From Actinomycetes bacterium (GTDB lineage: Bacteria; Actinomycetota; Acidimicrobiia; Acidimicrobiales; RAAP-2), in assembly GCA_021800645.1 (NCBI GenBank), contig JAJYYT010000114.1, positions 1-6,724 on the forward strand: a DNA stretch of 6,724 nt, in the 5' to 3' direction. The translations under genes and the position numbers were made by a program. The notes under the pieces are model-generated. The model was not told the origin of the DNA. It saw only the letters and a list, made by a program, of their open reading frames with translations, and searched no databases. This document shows, one piece after another, positions 1 through 6,032 of the stretch (its first letter is position 1; every line of letters starts with the position of its first letter).

Positions 1-1686
1 CCGACCTTCACCGACGGCCACCGTGCGGTGCTCCGCCGGATGCTCGGGGACAAGGCGGTGAAGATGATCTTCTCCGAAGGAGGGGCGCGCACCACCCGCA
101 ACATCCCGACCCCCAGAGCCGACCGCGCCCGCTTCTGCCTCTCGGACGCCGACGTGCTCGAGCTCGCTGGCCAGGCCATCGCCATCGAGCGCCACTACGG
201 CCGGCCGATGGACATGGAGTGGGCCAAGGACGGGACCGACGGCAAGCTCTACGTCGTCCAAGCGCGGCCCGAGACGGTCGCGTCCCAGCGGCACGCCACG
301 GTCATCGAGCGCTACGTCCTCGACGGCGCCGCGCCGCTGCTCGCAGAGGGCCGCTCGGTCGGAGAGAAGGTCGCGTCGGGCCCGGCCCGCGTCATCGAGA
401 GCCTGGACCGCCTGGGCGAGTTCCGCCCAGGGGAGGTCCTGGTGGCCGACACCACGACGCCCGACTGGGAGCCGGTGATGAAGAACGCTGCGGCGATCGT
501 CACCAACCGGGGCGGGCGCACCTGTCACGCCGCCATCGTGGCCCGAGAGCTCGGGGTTCCCGCGGTCGTCGGCACCGGCGACGCCACGACGTCCATCCCC
601 GAGGGGAGGGCGGTCACGGTGTCGTGCGCCGAGGGTGACGTCGGGCGGGTCTACGACGGCGACGTGGCCTTCCACGTGGAGCGGACCGAGGTCGCCGACC
701 TGCCCCGGCCCGCCACGAAGGTCATGATCAACCTCGGCGACCCGGACCTCGCCTTCAAGACCTCGTTCCTCCCCAATGACGGTGTGGGCCTCGCGCGCAT
801 GGAGTTCATCGTCTCGGAGTCCATCAAGGCCCATCCCCTCGCCCTCCTGCACCCCGAGCGCGTGACCGACGCCCATACCAGAGCGGCGATCGCCCGGCTC
901 GTCCAGGGCTACGAGAGCGGTGAGAAGTTCTTCGTCGAGCGGCTCTCCGAGGGCATCGGCACCATCGCCGCCGCCTTCTGGCCCAAGCCCGTCGTGGTCC
1001 GGATGTCGGACTTCAAGACCAACGAGTACGCGAGCCTCCTCGGGGGGAAGGACTTCGAGCCCCAGGAGGCCAATCCGATGCTCGGCTTCCGCGGCGCCTC
1101 GCGCTACGCCCATCCCGCCTACGCGGAGGGCTTCGCCCTCGAATGCGCAGCCATGCGGCGCGTGCGAGACGACATGGGCCTCACCAACGTGGTGATCATG
1201 CTTCCCTTCGTCCGCCGGATCGAGGAGGCCAAGGGGGTCCTTCAGCGCATGGAGGAGCTCGGCCTGCGGCGTGCAGAGCGCGGCCTCGAGATCTACGCCA
1301 TGTGCGAGATCCCCAACAACGTCATCCTCGTCGACCGTTTCGCAGAGCTCTTCGACGGCTTCTCGATCGGGTCCAACGACCTCACCCAGCTCACCTTGGG
1401 CGTCGACCGCGACAGCGAGATCGTCGCGTTCGACTACGACGAGCGCGACGAGGGGGTGAAGGAGATGATCCGCCTCGCCGTGGAGGGCTGCCGCCGCAAC
1501 GGCATCCATTCGGGGCTCTGCGGCCAGGCGCCGTCGGACTACCCGGACATGGCGGAGTACCTGGTCGAGCTCGGGATCGACTCGATGAGCCTCAACCCCG
1601 ACACCGTGATCGAGACGACCAGGTCGGTGCTCGACGTCGAGAAGCGGCTGGGGCGGTCCCCGCGTCCTGTCGGCGCCTCCGCTTGA
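1..1686 (+). CDS. ppsA: Phosphoenolpyruvate synthase, C-terminal part (5' end outside window)
   Basis: Pyruvate, water dikinase: makes PEP, AMP and phosphate from pyruvate, ATP and water, in the cytoplasm, for gluconeogenesis. The reading frame is open from base 1, and residues before the first ATG (position 28) already match the family, so this is a left-truncated gene and not a start at 28. The 561 codons present correspond to about the last 70% of a ~790-residue enzyme; the N-terminal ATP-grasp region is mostly missing. Visible in order: the end of the nucleotide-binding domain (HYGRPMDMEWAKDG, then VVQARPET, bases ~190-275); the phosphohistidine domain with GGRTCHAAIVARELGVPAVVG, whose catalytic His is the codon at 526-528; and the PEP-binding TIM barrel with NPMLGFRGASRY, FSIGSNDLTQLTLGVDRDS and GLCGQAPSD, whose catalytic Cys is the codon at 1519-1521. 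The GGRTCH motif and C-terminal SLNPDTV favour PEP synthase over pyruvate phosphate dikinase. All catalytic residues visible are intact. Stop is TGA. Confidence 0.96.
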   Translation, partial: PTFTDGHRAVLRRMLGDKAVKMIFSEGGARTTRNIPTPRADRARFCLSDADVLELAGQAIAIERHYGRPMDMEWAKDGTDGKLYVVQARPETVASQRHATVIERYVLDGAAPLLAEGRSVGEKVASGPARVIESLDRLGEFRPGEVLVADTTTPDWEPVMKNAAAIVTNRGGRTCHAAIVARELGVPAVVGTGDATTSIPEGRAVTVSCAEGDVGRVYDGDVAFHVERTEVADLPRPATKVMINLGDPDLAFKTSFLPNDGVGLARMEFIVSESIKAHPLALLHPERVTDAHTRAAIARLVQGYESGEKFFVERLSEGIGTIAAAFWPKPVVVRMSDFKTNEYASLLGGKDFEPQEANPMLGFRGASRYAHPAYAEGFALECAAMRRVRDDMGLTNVVIMLPFVRRIEEAKGVLQRMEELGLRRAERGLEIYAMCEIPNNVILVDRFAELFDGFSIGSNDLTQLTLGVDRDSEIVAFDYDERDEGVKEMIRLAVEGCRRNGIHSGLCGQAPSDYPDMAEYLVELGIDSMSLNPDTVIETTRSVLDVEKRLGRSPRPVGASA

Positions 1687-1783
1687 CCACCGGGAGGGGC
1701 GCGGGTGGCGCGGGACGCACCCGGAGCGATAGAAGACACCAAGGGGCGGCAACGGCGGGGAGAGCGACGGAGCAGACGGCACG
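1687..1783. other. Intergenic gap between ppsA and the small helical gene
   Basis: These 97 bases separate ppsA from the small gene on the same strand. They contain a weak inverted repeat, CGGGTG at 1702-1707 and CACCCG at 1718-1723 around a 10-base spacer, with no T-run after it, so it is at best a weak terminator. I found no convincing -35/-10 pair; TTGACC at 1684-1689 overlaps the ppsA stop codon but has no -10 partner at normal spacing. Whether the small gene is co-transcribed with ppsA or has its own promoter cannot be decided from the sequence. Confidence 0.4.
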
Positions 1784-2068
1784 ATGGACGGAGAAGACAC
1801 GGAGCGCGCGCCGGTGAGCCTCCAGCTCACCAGAGCGCAGGCCGGGGACCTCGCGGAGCTGCTCGCGACCTGCCTGCGGGACCTGAGCGCCGAGATCGCC
1901 GACACCACAAACCCGGGCTACCGAGAGAAGCTCAAGGACCGACGCGACCGGCTCGCCCAGGTGGGCGACGAGTTGGGAGGTCTCCTCGGGACCGAGACGC
2001 CGGCAGCTGGCGCCCACCCGGGGCCCTTGGAGGAGGAAGCGCTCGGGCAGCTGCACCCCGACGCGTGA
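1784..2068 (+). CDS. Small conserved-looking helical protein, function unknown
   Basis: A 94-residue, acidic, soluble protein with no signal peptide and no membrane segment. Residues ~12-65 read as two amphipathic helices: SLQLTRAQAGDLAELLATCL, then DLSAEIADTTNPGYREKLKD and a third charged stretch ending near residue 67. The pattern (LT-x-E/Q, then DL-x-x-EI-x-DT-x-NP-x-[YF]-[RK]-x-x-L-[KR]) resembles small uncharacterised proteins I recall from actinobacteria and other bacteria, which supports a real gene; this is memory and not a search. The tail from ~70 is Ala/Gly/Pro-rich and probably disordered. Start is ambiguous: ATG at 1784 has GGAG at 1769-1772 (11-base spacing); GTG at 1814 has GGAG at 1801-1804 (9-base spacing) and would begin just before the helical core. 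It lies 97 bp after ppsA on the same strand and is convergent with the SRPBCC gene. No function can be assigned. Confidence 0.7.
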   Translation: MDGEDTERAPVSLQLTRAQAGDLAELLATCLRDLSAEIADTTNPGYREKLKDRRDRLAQVGDELGGLLGTETPAAGAHPGPLEEEALGQLHPDA

Positions 2069-2085
2069 TCGCCGACCCGGCAGGG

Positions 2086-2120
2086 GGGTGCGCCCGGCCG
2101 TGAAGGGGCGGCCGCAACCC
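2086..2120. terminator. Imperfect GC-rich hairpin between convergent genes
   Basis: The 67-base gap between the stops of the small gene and the SRPBCC gene holds CGGCCG at 2095-2100 and CGGCCG at 2109-2114, able to pair across the 8-base loop TGAAGGGG. Outside this, GGGT (2086-2089) can pair with ACCC (2117-2120) with a few bulged bases between. The position between two convergent ends suggests a shared bidirectional terminator. There is no T-run on either strand, so it is not a classical intrinsic terminator; high-GC actinobacteria often lack the T-run. GC-rich DNA makes short inverted repeats common by chance. Confidence 0.35.
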
Positions 2121-2135
2121 AGCGCGCCGTCCGCC

Positions 2136-2717
2136 TCAGCCCGGTCGCTCGTCGGGCCGAGCCACCGAGCCCGCATCCTTCGGCCGGGCGAGGTCCTGCT
2201 CGATCGCCGCGGCGAGGTCCTCTACGAACGCCTCGGCCGTGGACACCGCCACGCGGCCACCGACCAGCCGGTCCACCAGGAGCCCCACGATGCCTCCGGG
2301 AGGCCGGTACTCCCCGCTCAAGACGAGCTCGGTGCTGTTCTCGGACACCGGTCGCAGGCCCAGATCCGCCTCCATCACCGGGAACAGCTCGGCAGAGTAG
2401 CTGGACCGCCAGGAGAGGTGGACGATCGCGTGCGGGCTCCCAGAGGCAGGGCGGAAGAACTCGATCGTCGCTGGGAACCGGAGCCACCTGCGCCAGCCCC
2501 GGGTCGTCAGCACCGCGTGGAACCGTCCGTCTTCGGTCGTCGCAGCGCGGAGGTAGGCAAGAGCGATGAGCTGGTCCGGGCCTACCCGCAGCGCCTGCTC
2601 GATCGCTGCGTAGGACGCGGCGACGACGACCGTCGCAGTGACGATCTCACGGGACGCGTGCCGCTCCCCATGGGCCGGCGCGTGCGCCGCGCCCTGCTTG
2701 CGATCGGGTGGGGGCAT
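2136..2717 (-). CDS. SRPBCC-fold (polyketide cyclase/START-like) protein
   Basis: A 193-residue soluble protein whose layout fits the SRPBCC helix-grip fold, which binds hydrophobic ligands in a cavity between a bent sheet and a long C-terminal helix. Residues 1-24 are a Pro/His/Arg-rich, probably disordered extension. The first strand and helix follow (IVTATVVVAASYAAIEQAL, 25-43). Alternating strands cover ~65-137, including W75, W78 and W103. The PPGG turn (139-142) leads into GLLVDRLVGGRVA and the long helix STAEAFVEDLAAAIEQDL (159-176). PPGG followed by a DRL-x-G helix is common in SRPBCC proteins of actinobacteria. No signal peptide or membrane segment is seen. The ATG at 2717 is well supported by GGAGG (minus strand, 2725-2729) with 7-base spacing. 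It is divergent from the HAD-GH65 gene and convergent with the small gene. Ligand and role cannot be told from sequence; a lipid or aromatic binder, or a stress-related protein, are family possibilities. Confidence 0.8.
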   Translation of the reverse strand: MPPPDRKQGAAHAPAHGERHASREIVTATVVVAASYAAIEQALRVGPDQLIALAYLRAATTEDGRFHAVLTTRGWRRWLRFPATIEFFRPASGSPHAIVHLSWRSSYSAELFPVMEADLGLRPVSENSTELVLSGEYRPPGGIVGLLVDRLVGGRVAVSTAEAFVEDLAAAIEQDLARPKDAGSVARPDERPG

Positions 2718-2724
2718 CGCAGAA

Positions 2725-2729
2725 CCTCC
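2725..2729 (-). promoter_or_regulatory. Ribosome binding site of the SRPBCC gene
   Basis: On the minus strand the sequence reads ACGGAGGTTCTGCG directly before the ATG; GGAGG lies 7 bases from the start codon. This near-perfect Shine-Dalgarno match fixes the start at 2717 and confirms that the minus-strand frame is the real gene in this stretch. Confidence 0.8.
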
Positions 2730-2790
2730 GTCAGCTCTGGCGCGTCCAGCGTTGCGAGCCTTGCCCGGGCACCTGCGCCGACCTCGCCAA

Positions 2791-2795
2791 AAGGA
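2791..2795 (+). promoter_or_regulatory. Ribosome binding site of the HAD-GH65 gene
   Basis: AAGGA lies 8 bases before the ATG at 2804. The longer in-frame start at 2708 has no comparable site, would add 32 residues without family resemblance, and would overlap the start of the divergent SRPBCC gene. This site therefore decides the start. A later in-frame ATG at 2846 also precedes the HAD domain but has a weaker upstream match. Confidence 0.7.
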
Positions 2796-2803
2796 CGCTC
2801 GTC

Positions 2804-5800
2804 ATGGTGCGATCCTACGAGCACCGCACCCGAGCACCGCAGGCGATGACTGCCGCGAGGCTGCACCTGCGACTCGACGGTCTCGATGCGGTCGTCTTCG
2901 ACCTCGACGGGGTCCTGACCGACACGGCCAGCTTGCACGAGCGTGCGTGGGTCGAAGCCTTCGGAGCGGTCTTCGAAGCGGCCCCGGCCCACGGCTCGCC
3001 GGCTGGCGGACCGCTCAGCCACGCGGACTACCGGCGGCTCATCGACGGCAGACCCCGCCTGGAAGGGGTCCGCTCGGTCCTGGCGGATCGACACCTCGAT
3101 CTTCCCGAGGGCTCGCACGACGACCGACCGGGTCCCGGCTCGGCGTGGGCCATCGCCAATGCCGAGGACCTCCGCTTCCTCGAGCTGCTCCGCACGGTAG
3201 GCCCCCGCGCCTTCGCGTCCTCGGCGGCGCTCCTCCGTCGGCTCGGGCAGGCAGGCATCCTCACGGCCCTGGTCAGCGCCAGCCAGCACTGCGACGAGAT
3301 CCTCGCAGGCACCGGGCTCGGCGAGCTGTTCGACGCGGTCGTCGACGCGCGGGCCGCCGCCGCGATGCAGCTCGCGGGCAAGCCCGCGCCCGACACGTTC
3401 CTCGAGGCGTTGGCGCGGCTCGGGACCCGCCCCCAAGGTGCGGCGGTCTTCGAGGACTCGGCATCCGGCGTACGAGCCGGACGCAGCGCAGGCTTCCGGA
3501 CCGTCGTCGGGGTCGACCGCCACAAGGACGCGGGCGAGCTCCACGACGCCGGCGCGCACAGCGTGATCGCCGACCTCTCGCAGGTGGACCTGGATGGCAG
3601 GGGACCCGCGGGGGACGCGTGGCACTTCGGCGAGGACGAGTCCGACCTCGCCCGCGAAGGGGTGAGGGAGACCCTGTGCACGCTCGGCAACGGCGTTCTC
3701 GCGACGCGAGGGGCGCGCACCTACGTCGTGGCCGACGCAACGACCTACTACCCGGGGACCTACTTCGCCGGCGTCTACAACAGGGCACCGGCGACAATCC
3801 GCGGCCAGCACGTCGAGCGCGAGGCGATCGTGAACGCGCCGAACTGGCTCTCCCTCCGCTTCTCGGTCGACGGCGGCCCGCTGCTCGGAGACGATCTTGC
3901 CGGCATCACGCGGAGCAGCCTCCGCCTGGACGTGCGCCGGGGCGTCCTCGAGCGCCGCTACCGCGTGGTCACAGGGGCCAAGCGCACCTCCGTGCTCGAA
4001 CGGCGACTGGTCTCCATGGCCTCCCCGCACCTCGCCGCCATCGAGCTCACGCTCGTCGCAGAGAACTGGTCAGGCATCGTGGAGCTGCGCTCGGCGCTCG
4101 ACGGAGCGGTGGCGGACGCCGAAACGCTCGAAGAGCGCCTGCTCTCCCCGCGCCACCTCGAGATCATCGACGGAGGCGAGGAGCCTCCCGACGTGATGTG
4201 GCTGGCCGCGCGCACGGTCCAGTCACAGGTGACGCTCGCACAGGCCGCGCGCACGCGGCTCAGCCTCGAAGAAGAGTCCCGGACATCCGCCTTCGACGGC
4301 ACGGCCGTGACCCAGGTCCTCACCGCTCACCTCGCTGCCGGAGGCCGCCTCACCTGCGAGAAGGTCGTCGCCTTCCACACGTCGCGCGACGCCGCCGTCT
4401 CCGAGCCGATCGGCGCCGCACGCGCGAGCGCCCGGCGCGCCCCGAGCTTCGAGGCACTCCTGGGAGCGCACCAGCGGGAGTGGGCGGAGCTCTGGCGTCG
4501 AGGCGCCATCGAGCTCTCGGGACGCCACGTCGGCACCCAGCGAACCATCAATCTCAATCGCTTCCACCTGCTCCAGGTCGCCTCCCCACACGTCGTCGAC
4601 TGCGACGTCGGGCTCGGGGCTCGCGGGCTGCACGGCGAGGGGTACCTCGGCCACGTCTTCTGGGACGAGATGTTCGTCCTCCCGGTGCTCGAGCTCCGCT
4701 TCTCCGAAGTCGCCCGCGCGCTGCTCTCCTATCGGTCCCGCCGGCTCGGCGAAGCCCGCCACGCAGCGCGGGCCGCGGGCCACGCCGGGGCGATGTACCC
4801 CTGGCAGAGCGGGAGCGACGGGCGCGACGAGACCCCCGACTGGCTCTACAACCCCCTCTCCGGACGCTGGTTGCCCGACCGCTCGGGCCACCAGCGCCAC
4901 GTGGGTCTCGCCGTCGCGTTCAAATACTGGGGGTACTGGCAAGCGACCGGCGACGCCGAGCACCTCGTGCACCGAGGAGGCGAGGTGCTCTTGGAGATCG
5001 CCCGCTACTTCTCGAGCCTCGCCGTCTTCGACGAGACCTTGGGACGCCACCGGATCAAAGGGGTGATGGGGCCCGACGAGTTCCACGACGGGTACCCCGG
5101 AACCGACGCGCCAGGAATCGACGACAACGCCTACACCAACGTGATGGCTGCGTGGCTCTTCGCCAGGATCGGCGATCTCGCCGAGATCCTGGGCCGCCGA
5201 GGCGGCGCCGAGACGCTCGACCGCCTGGCATGCACGCCCGAGGAGCTGGCGCGCTTCGAGGAGCTCTCGCGGAGCCTCTACGTGCCGTACTTCGACGGCA
5301 TGATCGCACAGTTCGACCGCTACGACTCCCTCGAGCCGCTCGACCTCGACGCCTACCGCGACCGCTACGGCAGCATCGGGCGCCTGGACCTCATCTTGGA
5401 GGCGGAAGGCGACACCGTCCGGCGCTACCAGGTCGCCAAGCAGCCCGACGTGCTCATGCTCCTCTACTTGTTCTCGGCCGAGGAGCTGCGCGACCTGCTC
5501 GGGCGTCTGGGCTACGAGCTCAGCGCCGAGACCATCCGCCGCATGGTCGAGTTCTACTCGGCCAGGGTGACGCACGGCTCCTCGCTGTCACGGGTCGTGC
5601 ACGCGTGGGTGGCGGCCAGGAGCGACCGAGCGGCCTCCTGGCAGCACTTCTCCGAGGCCCTCGCGCTCGACATCCACGACTCACAGGGAGGCACGACCAG
5701 GGAGGGGATCCACCTCGGGGCGATGGCGGGCACCCTCGACATCCTCACCCGCTGCTACAGCGGCCTCGAGGTGCGCGCCGAGGCGCTCTGGCTGAACCCG

Positions 5801-6001
5801 AGGCTTCCGCGCGAGCTGGAACGCCTCGGCTTCGCCATCGAGTACCGGGGGCACCTGCTCGACGTCGGCATCGACCACCACGAGGTGCGCGTCGACGACA
5901 GGGACGGCCCGCCGGCCGTGGCGACCGTGCTCATCCAGGGCCACCCGTACCAGCTCGGACGCGGCGGACAGCTCCGCCACCGGCTGGCCCAGCCGTCGTG
6001 A
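2804..6001 (+). CDS. Fusion: beta-phosphoglucomutase-like HAD + GH65 disaccharide phosphorylase
   Basis: A 1065-residue cytoplasmic two-domain enzyme. The HAD domain (~28-262) shows motif I FDLDGVLTD (nucleophile D33, acid/base D35), motif II Ser in LVSAS (S158), motif III Lys in GKPAPDTF (K193) and motif IV FEDSASGV (E217, D218), with a helical cap between motifs I and II; this is the beta-phosphoglucomutase pattern. After a short linker, GH65 begins near W273 (WHFGEDESD). It has the N-terminal beta domain (~273-520), then an (alpha/alpha)6 catalytic domain with HGEGYLGHVFWDEMF (W620, D621), the general acid in GPDEFHDG (E759) followed by DDNAYTN, KQPDV (K879, Q880), and HGSSLS (924-929), the serine loop linked to phosphate binding in GH65 phosphorylases. 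The small C-terminal beta domain follows. Expected chemistry: alpha-glucosyl disaccharide plus phosphate gives beta-glucose 1-phosphate, then glucose 6-phosphate. Substrate is unproven: trehalose, kojibiose, maltose or trehalose 6-phosphate are all used in the family. Mycobacterial Rv2006 has a similar fusion with an OtsB domain inserted; here none is present. Confidence 0.93.
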   Translation: MVRSYEHRTRAPQAMTAARLHLRLDGLDAVVFDLDGVLTDTASLHERAWVEAFGAVFEAAPAHGSPAGGPLSHADYRRLIDGRPRLEGVRSVLADRHLDLPEGSHDDRPGPGSAWAIANAEDLRFLELLRTVGPRAFASSAALLRRLGQAGILTALVSASQHCDEILAGTGLGELFDAVVDARAAAAMQLAGKPAPDTFLEALARLGTRPQGAAVFEDSASGVRAGRSAGFRTVVGVDRHKDAGELHDAGAHSVIADLSQVDLDGRGPAGDAWHFGEDESDLAREGVRETLCTLGNGVLATRGARTYVVADATTYYPGTYFAGVYNRAPATIRGQHVEREAIVNAPNWLSLRFSVDGGPLLGDDLAGITRSSLRLDVRRGVLERRYRVVTGAKRTSVLERRLVSMASPHLAAIELTLVAENWSGIVELRSALDGAVADAETLEERLLSPRHLEIIDGGEEPPDVMWLAARTVQSQVTLAQAARTRLSLEEESRTSAFDGTAVTQVLTAHLAAGGRLTCEKVVAFHTSRDAAVSEPIGAARASARRAPSFEALLGAHQREWAELWRRGAIELSGRHVGTQRTINLNRFHLLQVASPHVVDCDVGLGARGLHGEGYLGHVFWDEMFVLPVLELRFSEVARALLSYRSRRLGEARHAARAAGHAGAMYPWQSGSDGRDETPDWLYNPLSGRWLPDRSGHQRHVGLAVAFKYWGYWQATGDAEHLVHRGGEVLLEIARYFSSLAVFDETLGRHRIKGVMGPDEFHDGYPGTDAPGIDDNAYTNVMAAWLFARIGDLAEILGRRGGAETLDRLACTPEELARFEELSRSLYVPYFDGMIAQFDRYDSLEPLDLDAYRDRYGSIGRLDLILEAEGDTVRRYQVAKQPDVLMLLYLFSAEELRDLLGRLGYELSAETIRRMVEFYSARVTHGSSLSRVVHAWVAARSDRAASWQHFSEALALDIHDSQGGTTREGIHLGAMAGTLDILTRCYSGLEVRAEALWLNPRLPRELERLGFAIEYRGHLLDVGIDHHEVRVDDRDGPPAVATVLIQGHPYQLGRGGQLRHRLAQPS

Positions 6002-6003
6002 CC

Positions 6004-6030
6004 GCAGGGCCCCGTCGCCGACGAGCCCGC
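6004..6030. terminator. Hairpin filling the gap between two convergent stops
   Basis: The 31 bases between the HAD-GH65 stop (6001) and the permease stop (6033) contain GGGC (6007-6010) pairing with GCCC (6025-6028), and CGTC (6013-6016) pairing with GACG (6020-6023) around a 3-base loop GCC. A CC/A internal mismatch separates the two stems, and GC/GC (6004-6005 with 6029-6030) can extend the base with one bulge. About ten pairs in so short a gap, centred between two convergent ends, suits a bidirectional terminator. No T-run follows on either strand, so efficiency is unknown. Confidence 0.45.
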
Positions 6031-6032
6031 GA

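Larger units (their letters stand above)
2718..2803. promoter_or_regulatory. Divergent promoter region between SRPBCC and HAD-GH65 genes
   Basis: These 86 bases separate the two divergent start codons and must carry both promoters unless one gene's transcript starts inside the other gene. Both Shine-Dalgarno sites lie here. I could not find a confident -35/-10 pair in either direction; the region is too GC-rich for a clear TANNNT box. It contains a perfect 10-base palindrome, TGCCCGGGCA at 2762-2771, and a weaker inverted repeat CTGG-CGCGT-CCAG at about 2737-2749. Either could be an operator, but both are short and expected by chance at this GC content. Confidence 0.45.

Noticed and set aside
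28..1686. ATG at 28 as the real start of ppsA
   Set aside because: Codons 1-9 of the window already match PEP synthase and the N-terminal ATP-grasp part is missing, so the gene simply enters from the left edge.
1684..1689. TTGACC as a -35 element for the small gene
   Set aside because: It spans the ppsA stop codon and no TANNNT-like -10 is found at 16-19 bases downstream.
1705..2103. Alternative plus-strand frame over the small gene
   Set aside because: Arg/Gly-rich shadow without pattern; the frame at 1784-2068 has amphipathic helices and a plausible Shine-Dalgarno site.
2708..2803. Upstream ATG extending HAD-GH65 by 32 residues
   Set aside because: No ribosome binding site, no family resemblance in the added residues, and it would overlap the SRPBCC start. 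AAGGA before 2804 is better.
2582..4030. Minus-strand open frame of 482 codons
   Set aside because: Lies antisense to HAD-GH65 and overlaps the supported SRPBCC start; no recognisable motif, typical antisense frame in GC-rich DNA.
4223..5575. Minus-strand open frame of 450 codons
   Set aside because: Fully antisense to the GH65 catalytic domain; the Val/Glu/Gly-rich translation mirrors the sense codon bias.
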